Positions 28,164-36,599 of a stretch of 64,000 bases of DNA are shown one piece after another. Under the pieces are notes generated by a model. The model searched no databases. It was not told where the DNA came from and saw only the letters and a list, made by a program, of their open reading frames with translations. Source of the stretch: JALZMG01 sp963844175 (GTDB taxonomy: Bacteria > Actinomycetota > Acidimicrobiia > Acidimicrobiales > Ilumatobacteraceae); the NCBI GenBank assembly GCA_963844175.1, contig CAWJNE010000003.1:48123-112122 (forward strand), in the 5' to 3' direction. Numbering within the stretch: the stretch's first letter is position 1; every line of letters begins with the position of its first letter. Position numbers and translations under genes: made by a program.

Positions 28164-28267
28164 GCGAGCGAGTCTTCGAGCAAGCGAACCATCAAGCACG
28201 GTCTTCGGCTCATTGGTGCACCCATTTTTGGTTCAACTCGTCGGACGACGTCAGGGTGCACCAATGA
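28160..28267 (+). repeat. Intergenic hairpin cassette, copy 2
   Basis: Runs exactly from the TetR stop (GTGA) to the next start (ATGA). CATTGGTGCACCC (28,211-28,223) and GGGTGCACCAATG (28,254-28,266) form a perfect 13-bp inverted repeat whose right arm ends in the ATG. It also encodes a 35-residue peptide starting MSERVFEQANHQ whose stop overlaps the ATG. Compared with copy 1, a C-to-T change in the left arm is matched by G-to-A in the right. Confidence 0.7.
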
Positions 28268-30006
28268 CCTTCACCCCACCCGGGCCGGGCACCTGGGAGC
28301 AGGACACGTCGCACTGCCCGCCGGCGGCGACACCGCTCTACCAGCGGCTGGCGTCGACCACCATGACGGCGGCGTACCGGGACGTGTTCGCCCAGTGGGG
28401 TGGTCCGCTCGAGACGATGGAGGTGCGCTTCGTCGACGCCAAGATGTACCGCCGGCTGGTGCCACTCGTCGGCGCCGACCGCACCGGCCCACCACCGCCG
28501 AGGCCCGTGCTGTGGTTGGCCACGCGCCTGCACCCCGCCTTCCGCCGGCGCAACCGCGCCGCCCTCGAGATGCTGTCGGCCCGTCCCTACCTCACCGAGA
28601 TCGACGGCTGGCTGGGCGGCGAGCGGGACGTGTGGATCGATCGCAACCGTGCCCTGCAAGCGATCGAGCCGCACGCGCTCACCGACGTCGAGCTGGCTGG
28701 CCACCTCGACCTCGTCGGCGCCCACGTGTACGCCGGGTGGGATCGTCACCACCACCTCCACGGCAGCGACATGGGCCCGATCGGCGACCTCATCGCCCAC
28801 ACGACGACGTGGGGCCTCGACCCCGTCGCCGTGATGGAGCTGCTGCGCGGGGCCTCTCCGGCCACCACCGAGGTCCGCACGCATGGTCGGCGCATCGCAA
28901 CGGCGCTGCGCGCCGGCGGCGTCGATCCGTCGACGATCACCTCGCTGACCGACGCCCGCGTCGTGCCCGCCGCGGCCGAGGCGCTCGACGCCTACCTCGA
29001 CCTGTACGGATGGCGGGTGATGACGTCCTACGACGTCGAGGGGCTGACCGTCAACGAGCTGCCGAGCGCGACGTGTGCCCTCATCCGATCCTGTGCCGAG
29101 CTCGAGGCCGGCGACGTCGAGGCCCCGGCGACCGACCCGGCGATGCTGCGCCAGCAGGTGCCATCCGATCATCGTGACCGCTTCGACCAACTGCTCACCG
29201 ACGCTCGGCGGGCGTACGGCGTGCGCGACGACAACGGCCCGCTCACCGCGGAGTGGCCGCTCGGGCTGGCCCGCCGGGCCTACCTCGAGGCCGGAAGGCG
29301 GCTGGCCGAGGCCGGGCGGCTCTCGGATCCGGCGCACGTGTTCGAGCTGGACATCGACGAGGCCGCCGACGTGCTGCGCGGTGCGACGGCGCCGAGCGCC
29401 GACGACCTCGCCGAGCGGGCATCGCGGCGGGCCGAGCAGGCCCGCGCCACCGCACCGGCACGGCTCGGACCGGCGCTCCCGCCGCCGGACCCGTCGGTGT
29501 TCCCGCGCGGCACGCGGCGGGCGATGGAGATCATCGTCGCCGCCGTGTCCAACCTCGAACCGGATCCGACCGTGCGGCGCGACGACCTGCACGGCCTCGG
29601 CATCGGCGCCGGTACCCATCGCGGCACGGCCAGGGTCGCCATCGACCCGGAGCGCGTGCTCGACGAGATGGAGCCGGGCGACGTGCTGGTGGCACCCTGG
29701 ACCGCGCCCACCTACAACGCCGTTCTGGCGATGGCCGGCGCCGTCGTCGTGCAGGAGGGCGCGCTGCTCTGCCACGCCGCCGTGATGGCGCGCGAACTCG
29801 GGATCCCCGCCGTCGTCGGGTGCCACCGGGCGATGGCATTGATCGGCGACGGCGATCTCATCGAGGTCGACGCCGCCGCCGGCGCCGTGACCGTGGTCGA
29901 ACGCCGGAGCGGCGGAGGTCAGCCCAGCTTCGTGAGGCCGCGCTTGAGGTTGCGGACGCCCTGGGCGATGCGCTCCTCGTCCTCGATGAGCGCGAACCGC
30001 ACGTAG
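28264..30006 (+). CDS. PEP-utilising-enzyme mobile-domain protein
   Basis: About 580 residues. Near the C-terminus it has the swivelling phosphohistidine domain: GDVLVAPWTAPTYNAVLAM, then GALLCHAAVMARELGIPAVVG, where His is the phosphate carrier (usual motif GGxxSHxAxxxRE; Ser is Cys here). The larger N-terminal part is helical and resembles the substrate-binding region of rifampin phosphotransferase-like proteins, but no ATP-grasp domain is visible. The last 88 bp overlap the convergent aminotransferase, so the true end may be earlier by frame error. Substrate unknown. Confidence 0.75.
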   Translation: MTFTPPGPGTWEQDTSHCPPAATPLYQRLASTTMTAAYRDVFAQWGGPLETMEVRFVDAKMYRRLVPLVGADRTGPPPPRPVLWLATRLHPAFRRRNRAALEMLSARPYLTEIDGWLGGERDVWIDRNRALQAIEPHALTDVELAGHLDLVGAHVYAGWDRHHHLHGSDMGPIGDLIAHTTTWGLDPVAVMELLRGASPATTEVRTHGRRIATALRAGGVDPSTITSLTDARVVPAAAEALDAYLDLYGWRVMTSYDVEGLTVNELPSATCALIRSCAELEAGDVEAPATDPAMLRQQVPSDHRDRFDQLLTDARRAYGVRDDNGPLTAEWPLGLARRAYLEAGRRLAEAGRLSDPAHVFELDIDEAADVLRGATAPSADDLAERASRRAEQARATAPARLGPALPPPDPSVFPRGTRRAMEIIVAAVSNLEPDPTVRRDDLHGLGIGAGTHRGTARVAIDPERVLDEMEPGDVLVAPWTAPTYNAVLAMAGAVVVQEGALLCHAAVMARELGIPAVVGCHRAMALIGDGDLIEVDAAAGAVTVVERRSGGGQPSFVRPRLRLRTPWAMRSSSSMSANRT

Positions 30007-31121
30007 CCCTCGCCGCCGGCCCCGAAGCCGACGCCCGGTGACAGGGCGACGTCGCAGTCGCGCACGACCATCGAGCAGAACTCCACCGAGGTCATCTCCG
30101 AGTACGGCTCCGGGATCGGCGACCACACGAACATCGACCCCGGCGGGGCCGGGATGTGCCAGCCGATGCTGTCCAGGCCGGAGATCAGGGCGTTGCGGCG
30201 GCGCTCATAGATCGCGCACACCTCCTGCGGGAAGTCCGGCGCCTCGTTGATGGTGGCCATCGCCGCCAGCTGCACCGGCTGGAACATGCCGTAGTCGAGG
30301 TAGCTCTTCAGCTTCACGAGCGCCTGAACGACCTCCGACCGCCCGAGCAGGAACGCGCTGCGCCAGCCGGCCATCGAGAAGCTCTTGGTCATCGAGTACA
30401 GCTCGACGGCGACGTCCTTGGCCCCCTCGGCCTGGAGGATGCTCGGCGGGCGGTAGCCGTCGAACCCGACGTCGGCGTACGCGAAGTCGTGGACCACGAC
30501 CATCTCCCGCTCGCGGCAGAAGTCGACGACCCGCTGCATGAAGGCGAGGTCGACGCAGGCGCCGGTGGGGTTGTGCGGGAACGACGTGACGAGCACGCGC
30601 GGCTTCGGCCACCCGACGTCGTAGGCGGTGTGCAGGCGATCGAAGTACTCCTCGGCGAACTGAGTCTCGTCGGGGTCGGCCAGCGAGCGCATCGGCACCT
30701 GGCGCAGGTCGGCGCCGGCGAACAGCGGCCCGTAGATGTGGATCGGGTAACTGGGCGTCGGCACGATGCAGGAGTCGCCGCGGTCGAGCAGCACCCACAT
30801 GAGGTGGCTGAAGCCCTCCTTGGCGCCGATCGTGTTGGTGATCTCGAGCTCCGGATCGAGCGCGACCCCCCACGTCCGCTCGTAGTAGCCGGCAATCGCC
30901 TGGCGCAACCCCGGCAACCCGCGCGACAGCGAGTACCGGTGGTTGGCCGGGTCCTTGGCCGCCTCCCCGACCGTGCGCACGGCGACCTCGGGCGACGGGA
31001 TGTCGGGGTTGCCGAAGCCGAGATCGACGACGTCACGTCCGGCCGCCCGGGCGGCGATCTTCAGACCGTCGATGATCGTGAAGACGTAGGGCGGCAGGTT
31101 CGTGATGCGCCGGAACTCCAT
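29919..31121 (-). CDS. alaC: PLP aminotransferase, AlaC-like
   Basis: Class I/II aminotransferase, 400 residues. N-terminus RITNLPPYVFTIIDGLK, FGNPDIPSPE, YSLSRGLPGLRQAI, PTPSYPIHIYGPLFAGA, FPHNPTGAC, the PLP lysine in YSMTKSFSMAGWR near 245, and the C-terminal Arg in YVRFALIE. The pattern is that of E. coli AlaC (glutamate-pyruvate transaminase); an LL-DAP aminotransferase role is an alternative. TAACTT is 7 nt before the ATG, divergent from ppa. Confidence 0.88.
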   Translation of the reverse strand: MEFRRITNLPPYVFTIIDGLKIAARAAGRDVVDLGFGNPDIPSPEVAVRTVGEAAKDPANHRYSLSRGLPGLRQAIAGYYERTWGVALDPELEITNTIGAKEGFSHLMWVLLDRGDSCIVPTPSYPIHIYGPLFAGADLRQVPMRSLADPDETQFAEEYFDRLHTAYDVGWPKPRVLVTSFPHNPTGACVDLAFMQRVVDFCREREMVVVHDFAYADVGFDGYRPPSILQAEGAKDVAVELYSMTKSFSMAGWRSAFLLGRSEVVQALVKLKSYLDYGMFQPVQLAAMATINEAPDFPQEVCAIYERRRNALISGLDSIGWHIPAPPGSMFVWSPIPEPYSEMTSVEFCSMVVRDCDVALSPGVGFGAGGEGYVRFALIEDEERIAQGVRNLKRGLTKLG

Positions 31122-31189
31122 CCACGCGAAGTTACTCCTCGGGCTCTGCCAACATGGCGGCCCGTTCGTCGAGAGGAGGTGGTCAACCG

Positions 31190-31690
31190 GTGAGACCGAA
31201 CCGTCCCGGGTGCATCTGGGTGGTCATCGAGATTCCCCGTGGCAGCCGCAACAAGTACGAGATCGACCACGTCACGAACCGGGTCTTCCTCGACCGCCGA
31301 CTGTTCACCGCCACGACCTACCCCGCCGACTACGGGTTCGTGCCCGAGACGCTCGGTGGCGACGGGGATCCGCTCGACGCGCTCGTGCTGCTGGACGACC
31401 CGGTGTACCCGGGGGTGTGGGTCGAGGCCAAGCCGATCGGCGTGCTGTACATGCAGGACGAGGCCGGTGAGGACGCCAAGTTGATCTGCGTCCCACCGGG
31501 CGAGCCGCGCTGGGTCGGCGTGGAGGACGTCAGCCACCTGACCCCGCAGCTGATGGCCGAGATCCAGCACTTCTTCGAGGTGTACAAGGCGCTCGAGCCG
31601 AACAAGTACTCGAGCACCGAGGGCATCGGCGACCACGCCGCCGCCTGGCGAGAGATCGAGGAAGCCCGCCAGAACTACGTCCCGAACTGA
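31190..31690 (+). CDS. ppa: Inorganic pyrophosphatase
   Basis: Hydrolyses pyrophosphate to drive biosynthesis. 166 residues with EIPRGSRNKYE near the N-terminus, YPADYGFVPET and the metal signature DGDPLDALVLLD near 55. The start at GTG 31,190 is chosen because AGGAGGT ends 9 nt upstream, one of the strongest Shine-Dalgarno sequences in the window; the family core begins ten codons later at a second GTG. Confidence 0.95.
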   Translation: MRPNRPGCIWVVIEIPRGSRNKYEIDHVTNRVFLDRRLFTATTYPADYGFVPETLGGDGDPLDALVLLDDPVYPGVWVEAKPIGVLYMQDEAGEDAKLICVPPGEPRWVGVEDVSHLTPQLMAEIQHFFEVYKALEPNKYSSTEGIGDHAAAWREIEEARQNYVPN

Positions 31691-31723
31691 GCGAGCGAGC
31701 GCAGCGAGCGAGCTCAGGTAGAC

Positions 31724-31771
31724 GATCTGGGCGCGGATCGTCCCAATCTTGGGACGGAGCGCGCCCAGATC
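31724..31771. repeat. Nested palindrome, GATCTGGGCGCG family, copy 1 (terminator-like)
   Basis: Outer arms GATCTGGGCGCG (31,724-31,735) and CGCGCCCAGATC (31,760-31,771) enclose CGTCCCAA-TC-TTGGGACG (31,739-31,756). It lies between the convergent ends of ppa and the next minus-strand gene, so a bidirectional terminator is likely. The arms recur at 40,948-41,022. Upstream, 31,687-31,714 holds a GAGCGAGC-rich stretch like the gene-end repeats. Confidence 0.65.
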
Positions 31772-32153
31772 AATCTGGCCCGGTCGCTTCGCTCCCCGGC
31801 ACCTCGGGCGGTGCACCCTTCTTGCGGTTCAAGAACCCGTGAACCTGGTCGCCGATCAGGTTCACGGTGGCGTTGATGGCGTCGTTGAGGGTCGCCGCCG
31901 CCTCCTTGGCCTGTTCCTTCACCTCGTCGTCACGGGCCACATCGGCGGCTCGGTCACCGAGGTCGCGGCCGGCGGCGACCAGACGGTCGACGGCCTCCCG
32001 GAAGGCCCCCTCGCGATCGTCGTCGCTGTCGGCCGGCGCGGTGTCAGCGGCGGGCTCTTCACCGCCGCCCCGGTACCGCTCCTTGACCATCCGGCCCAAG
32101 GCGGAGAAGCCGTCGCCGACCTCGCTCCAGGCTTGCTTCATGTCATCGCTCAT
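31770..32153 (-). CDS. Hydrophilic alpha-helical protein, unknown
   Basis: 127 residues, acidic and helical: MSDDMKQAWSEVGDGFSAL, then an Asp/Ala-rich linker and amphipathic segments (DEVKEQAKEAAATLNDAINA) like those of apolipoprotein-type or stress-related actinobacterial proteins. No membrane segment. GAGGA 6 nt before the ATG. No known domain named with confidence. Confidence 0.7.
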   Translation of the reverse strand: MSDDMKQAWSEVGDGFSALGRMVKERYRGGGEEPAADTAPADSDDDREGAFREAVDRLVAAGRDLGDRAADVARDDEVKEQAKEAAATLNDAINATVNLIGDQVHGFLNRKKGAPPEVPGSEATGPD

Positions 32154-32169
32154 TTCGTTCCTCCTCGGC

Positions 32170-33132
32170 TCATTCCGATCGTCGTCGGGCGCGAGCGCGC
32201 CGCTTGCCCTCGTGCATCGCCGCCACCCGGGCGACGGGGATCTCGTGGCCCTCGGCCACCAGGTCGGCCGACAGGCGCTGCGGCGCCGGTAGCTCCTCGG
32301 CCCACGGGTCGCCGTCGCCGAGCTGCTCGACCGCCGTCGTGATCGTGAAGTCGCTCGGCGTGACGTCGTCCAGATCGTCCCACCCGACGGGGTACGACAC
32401 CGGCACGCCGGCACGGGCCCGGGGGCTGTACGCGGCGACCACGGTGGCCCCGCCGGTGCGCGTGGCGTCGACGAAGACCTTGCCCTCCCGCTCGTCCTTG
32501 ACGAACGCCGTGGTGGCGATCTGCGGGTCGAGCCCGGCGGCCCGGTGGGCGATCGCCCTGGTCGCCGCGGCGGCGTCCTCCATCGTGGCGTGGGCCGTGA
32601 TCGGCACGTACACGTGCACGCCCTTGGCCCCGCTGGTCTTGACGGCGCCGGCGAGACCGACGTCGGTCAGCGCCTGGCGGACGAGATGGGCGGCGGCGAC
32701 CGCCGCCGAGAAGCCGGCGTCGGCTGGTGGGTCGAGGTCGAGCACCAGGTGGGTCGCCCGGTCCAACCGGTCGGCACGCGAGAGCGTCGGGTGGTACTCG
32801 ACGGCCCGCTGGTTGGCGAACCACAGCAGCGTGCGCCGGTCGTTGCACAGGGCGTAGTTGACGGTGCGCTTCGACGCCTCGGCCCAGATCGCCGCGGTCT
32901 CGACCCAGTCCGGCGTGTACTTCGGCACGTTCTTCTGCATGAACGGCGCCTGGCCGCCCGTCACCCGGATCACCGACAGCGGCCGGTCGCGCAGCTCGGG
33001 CAGGATCCGGTCCCGCACGGCGTCGAGGTAGTCGACGAGCGCCCGCTTCGGCACGCCGGCGTCGGGGAAGAGGGGCTGATCGAGGTTGGTCAGCTCGACG
33101 CCGTCGCGCGACTCGGTCGGGGCGGCAGCCAT
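32170..33132 (-). CDS. LigD polymerase-domain (NHEJ primase-type) protein
   Basis: 320 residues of the archaeo-eukaryotic primase fold used in bacterial end joining: LTNLDQPLFPDAG at the N-terminus, QKNVPKYTPDWV, LVLDLDPPADAGF with the catalytic Asp pair near 140, and KTSGAKGVHVYVPI with the primase His. It stands alone without ligase or nuclease domains; no Ku gene is in this window. CACGAT 6 nt before the ATG fits the leaderless pattern. Confidence 0.9.
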   Translation of the reverse strand: MAAAPTESRDGVELTNLDQPLFPDAGVPKRALVDYLDAVRDRILPELRDRPLSVIRVTGGQAPFMQKNVPKYTPDWVETAAIWAEASKRTVNYALCNDRRTLLWFANQRAVEYHPTLSRADRLDRATHLVLDLDPPADAGFSAAVAAAHLVRQALTDVGLAGAVKTSGAKGVHVYVPITAHATMEDAAAATRAIAHRAAGLDPQIATTAFVKDEREGKVFVDATRTGGATVVAAYSPRARAGVPVSYPVGWDDLDDVTPSDFTITTAVEQLGDGDPWAEELPAPQRLSADLVAEGHEIPVARVAAMHEGKRRARARRRSE

Positions 33133-33245
33133 CACCCGATCGTGCCACGCGGGTGCGGCGGCGACGCCATGATGCGACGCGTGAGCGGGCGTCCGGGCCG
33201 AGGAGACTCGTGCCAGTTCGAGTGGGCGAGCAAGCAGGGAGCAGC

Positions 33246-34613
33246 GTGAGCCCGATCGACCGACGGCGGCTGACGTCGTTGCTGGCCGCCGAACGGCAGC
33301 TCTACGCCGAGCGCAACCCCCGCTCCCGCGCCGCCGGCGAGGCGACGGCGAACCTGTTCGGACACGTGCCGATGACGTGGATGGCCAAGAACGCGGGCGG
33401 CTTCCCGCTGCACTCCGCACGGGCGTCCGGTGCCCGGGTGATCGACCTCGACGGTCACGAACTGATCGACTTCTGCCTCGGCGACACCGGCGCGATGGCA
33501 GGACACTCGCCGGCGCCGACGGTCGCCGCCGTACAGCGGCGGTTCGCCGAGCTCGGTGGCGCCACGACAATGCTGCCAACCGAGGATGCCGGCGTCGTCG
33601 CCGCCGAGCTGACCCGCCGGTTCGGCCTGCCCCAATGGAGCTTCGCCCTGACGGCGACGGACGCCAACCGTTGGGCGTTGCGCCTGTGCCGCGCCGTGAC
33701 CGGGCGACCCCGCATCCTCGTCAACAGCTACTGCTACCACGGCAGCGTCGACGAGTCGCTCGTCGTCGCGGTCGACGGCGGCAACACGGGCGACGCCGGC
33801 TCCCGGCCGGGCAACGTCGGGGCACCGTGCGACGTCACCATCACCAGCAGGGTGGCGGAGTTCAACGACCTCGGGGCGCTGGAGCGCGAGCTCGCCCACG
33901 GCGACGTGGCCGCCGTCCTGATGGAGCCGGCGCTCACGAACATCGGCATCGTCCTCCCCGAACCCGGCTACCTCGAGGGCGTGCGGGCCGTGACGCGCGA
34001 CGCCGGCGTGCTGCTGATCAACGACGAGACGCACACGATCTCCGCCGGTCCGGGCGGGTGCACGCGAGCGTGGGCGTTGGAGCCGGACCTCGTGACCGTC
34101 GGCAAGGCCATCGGGGGTGGCATCCCTGCCGCGGCGTACGGGCTGTCGGCGGCGATGGCCGAGCGGGTGCGCGGTCGCCCCGACCTCGACCTGATCGACA
34201 CCGGCGGAGTTGGTGGCACGTTGGCCGGGAACGCGCTGTCGATGGCCGCGGCGCGAGCGACGTTGAGCGAGGTCCTGACCGACGACGCCTTCCACCACAT
34301 GATCGACCTGGGCACGCGCTACGCAGCGGGCGTGCAGACCGTGATCGACGCGCACGACCTGCCCTGGTCGGTCAGCCAGCTGGGTGCGCGCGCCGAGTAC
34401 CGCTTCGCCCGGCCCGCGCCGCTCGACGGCACGTCGTCGGCCGGCGCCGCCGACGACGAGCTCGACGACTTCCTGCACGTGTTCCTCGTCAACCGCGGCG
34501 TGCTGCTGACCCCGTTCCACAACATGGCGCTCATGTGCCCGGCGACGACGGCCACCGACGTCGACCAGCACCTCGAACTCTTCAACGCCGCCGCCCGGGC
34601 GCTCGTCGCGTGA
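33246..34613 (+). CDS. Class III PLP aminotransferase, glutamate-1-semialdehyde aminomutase-like
   Basis: 455 residues with class III features: DLDGHELIDFCLGDTGAMAG, LTATDANRWALRL, the NDETHTIS motif (usual DE for PLP ring binding) and the PLP lysine in VTVGKAIGGGIPAAAYG. The family includes HemL, but the N-terminal and active-site details (MTWMAKNAGGFP) differ from true HemL, so a transaminase or mutase with another substrate is likely. GGGAG lies 5-6 nt upstream of the GTG start. Confidence 0.82.
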   Translation: MSPIDRRRLTSLLAAERQLYAERNPRSRAAGEATANLFGHVPMTWMAKNAGGFPLHSARASGARVIDLDGHELIDFCLGDTGAMAGHSPAPTVAAVQRRFAELGGATTMLPTEDAGVVAAELTRRFGLPQWSFALTATDANRWALRLCRAVTGRPRILVNSYCYHGSVDESLVVAVDGGNTGDAGSRPGNVGAPCDVTITSRVAEFNDLGALERELAHGDVAAVLMEPALTNIGIVLPEPGYLEGVRAVTRDAGVLLINDETHTISAGPGGCTRAWALEPDLVTVGKAIGGGIPAAAYGLSAAMAERVRGRPDLDLIDTGGVGGTLAGNALSMAAARATLSEVLTDDAFHHMIDLGTRYAAGVQTVIDAHDLPWSVSQLGARAEYRFARPAPLDGTSSAGAADDELDDFLHVFLVNRGVLLTPFHNMALMCPATTATDVDQHLELFNAAARALVA

Positions 34614-34635
34614 CGCGACGCGTCATGCTGGCGCC

Positions 34636-35379
34636 GTGACCTACTGCCTCGCCCTCCGCCTCGATGCCGGGCTGATCTTCCTGTCGGACACCCGCACGAA
34701 CGCCGGCGTCGACAACGTGGGCACCTATCGCAAGCTGCAGGTCCTCCGGGCGGCCACCGACCGCGTCTTCGTCGTCCAGTCGGCCGGCAGCCTGGCGACG
34801 ACCCACGAGGTGCTGGCGCGCGTCGACCGGGACCTCAACCGGCCCGGCGATCACGAGAGCCTGGCGACGGTCGACCACCTGTTCGAGGCGGCGCTCTACC
34901 TCGGCCGGCTGAACCGCCAGGTCACGGCCGAGCACGCTGCCACCGTCGGGCTCGGAGCTGCGGCGACGTTCATCCTCGGCGGGCAGATCGCCGGCGAACG
35001 CCCGGACATCCTGCTCGTGTACCCGGAGGGCAACTACATCCGGACGTCGGACACGGTCCCGTTCCTGCAGATCGGCGAGGCCAAGTACGGGAAGTTCCTG
35101 CTCGAGTTGGCCGTGCGTGCGCAGGTCGACCTCGAGACGGCCGGGAAGATCGCCCTCGGCTCGATGCTCAGCACGGCGCACGCCAACCTGTCCGTCGGAC
35201 CGCCCTACGACGTCGCGCTGTACCGCAACGGCTCGCTCGAGGTCGGGGAGCTGCGCATCGAGGACAACCACCCGTACCTGCGAGCGCTCAACGAGGTCTG
35301 GATCGCCGAGTTGCTCGACGCCGTGCACCACCTGCCGAAGTTCCCCGACGACCTGCTCGCCGGATTCGCCGAGGCGTAG
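34636..35379 (+). CDS. Anbu-type proteasome-related peptidase
   Basis: 247 residues, N-terminal nucleophile hydrolase of the Anbu (ancestral beta-subunit) family. It begins MTYCLALRLDAGLIFLSDTR; Thr2 would be the nucleophile after Met removal, with SDTRTNAG carrying the conserved Asp and the Lys in TYRKLQVL. In many proteobacteria Anbu sits with a transglutaminase, an alpha-E protein and an ATP-grasp protein; none are adjacent here. CATGCT lies 6 nt before the GTG. Substrates unknown. Confidence 0.85.
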   Translation: MTYCLALRLDAGLIFLSDTRTNAGVDNVGTYRKLQVLRAATDRVFVVQSAGSLATTHEVLARVDRDLNRPGDHESLATVDHLFEAALYLGRLNRQVTAEHAATVGLGAAATFILGGQIAGERPDILLVYPEGNYIRTSDTVPFLQIGEAKYGKFLLELAVRAQVDLETAGKIALGSMLSTAHANLSVGPPYDVALYRNGSLEVGELRIEDNHPYLRALNEVWIAELLDAVHHLPKFPDDLLAGFAEA

Positions 35380-35412
35380 CTGCCCGTCCCGCCACGCCTC
35401 GGACCGACCGGC

Positions 35413-36564
35413 CTAGACCGCCAGCGCGTCGTGGTACAGGTCGGCGAAGTTCTGGCGGTAGAACCGGTCGCGCGTCACTTCGTCGACATCAAGGGTCGCC
35501 TCGAACCGGGCGACGGGGTCCCGCGTCCCCTCGGGGTGCGGGTAGTCACTGGAGAACATGAACAGGTCGGCGCCGGCCTGTTCGATCATCCATCCGACGG
35601 GCTCGCCCGGGAACGGGGTGAACCGGAGGTGCCGATGGACGTAGTCGCTCGGCGCCGCCCGCAGCTCGCGCAGCGGCGGCTCCGACTTGGCGAACCGCAT
35701 GGCCAGGTCGAGCCGGCGGATCCACGACACCACCCACATCGCGCCTTCCTCGACCGAGGCACCGGTCAAGCCTGGGAACCGGTCGAAGATGCCGTCCAGC
35801 ACCATCGCGCCCCAGAAAACCTCGGGCCGCTGGTGGATCGCCAGGAAGTCCTTCGAGCGGACGTTCTCCCCGCCACCGAGGAAGTCGGTGACCGGACGGC
35901 CGTTGTCGTGGAACCCGCGTCGGACCGGGTTCCCCCCGCCGCCGATGTGGCTGACGACCGGGACGTTCGATGCCTCCAGCAGCTCCCACAACGGGTCGTG
36001 GTCCGGATGGGTGGGCGCGACGACGCCCTTGGGCAGGTCGGTCGGGACCATGACGGCCCGGCAGCCCTCGGCGACGGCGAGCCGCGCCGCCTCGATGGTG
36101 CGCGCCGGGATGGCCCACGGGACCGACGCCACGGCAAGCAAGCGCGGGTCGGCGGCGCAGAAAGCGGCCATCGCCCGGTTCAGCGCGTCGGTACCGCCGT
36201 ACAGCAGGTCGAGGTCGCCGTCGCCGGCGAACTGGGTGGCGGCGAACGTCGGGAACACGAGCTGGGCGGAGAACCCGAGCACGTCGAGGACACGAGACCG
36301 CTCCTCGGCGTCGAACGAGCCGATCGCCGCCCACCCCTTCGTGCCGAGGACCGACGGTGGGTCCAGCTCGAGCACGGCCACTCCCGACTGTTTGCGCTCG
36401 GCCGCTTCGCCGACGGCGCGCTCGGCGAGCACTCCGGCGCCGCCGAGCGCCAGCGGCCGCAACCGCTCGCGCAGCCCTCGGTCGGCGAACGACGGCAGCC
36501 AGTCCGGCAGTTCCATGACGTGGCTGTCCGCGTCGAACACCACCCGATCCCCCACGTAGGTCAT
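35413..36564 (-). CDS. Amidohydrolase family 2 protein
   Basis: 383 residues of a metal-dependent TIM-barrel hydrolase. FDADSHVMELPDW at the N-terminus gives the DxH-type metal site, VPVVSHIGGGG the middle His, and LFMFSSDYPHPEGTRDP the late Asp. Members of this mycobacterial-type group act on aromatic or steroid catabolic intermediates; the substrate is not evident. TAGCGT is 7 nt before the ATG. Converges with Anbu. Confidence 0.85.
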   Translation of the reverse strand: MTYVGDRVVFDADSHVMELPDWLPSFADRGLRERLRPLALGGAGVLAERAVGEAAERKQSGVAVLELDPPSVLGTKGWAAIGSFDAEERSRVLDVLGFSAQLVFPTFAATQFAGDGDLDLLYGGTDALNRAMAAFCAADPRLLAVASVPWAIPARTIEAARLAVAEGCRAVMVPTDLPKGVVAPTHPDHDPLWELLEASNVPVVSHIGGGGNPVRRGFHDNGRPVTDFLGGGENVRSKDFLAIHQRPEVFWGAMVLDGIFDRFPGLTGASVEEGAMWVVSWIRRLDLAMRFAKSEPPLRELRAAPSDYVHRHLRFTPFPGEPVGWMIEQAGADLFMFSSDYPHPEGTRDPVARFEATLDVDEVTRDRFYRQNFADLYHDALAV

Positions 36565-36599
36565 GCGCCCGACGCTACGCGCCGTCCCGGTCGCCGTCG

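Noticed and set aside
28224..28253. tRNA-like GGTTCAACTC in the second cassette
   Set aside because: No acceptor stem, anticodon arm or CCA fits around it; it lies in the hairpin loop.
32414..33579. Longer LigD-type protein starting upstream of 33,132
   Set aside because: The extra N-terminal part is antisense to the aminotransferase gene and Arg-rich; the Met at 33,132 begins just before the conserved domain and has a promoter-like hexamer at leaderless spacing.
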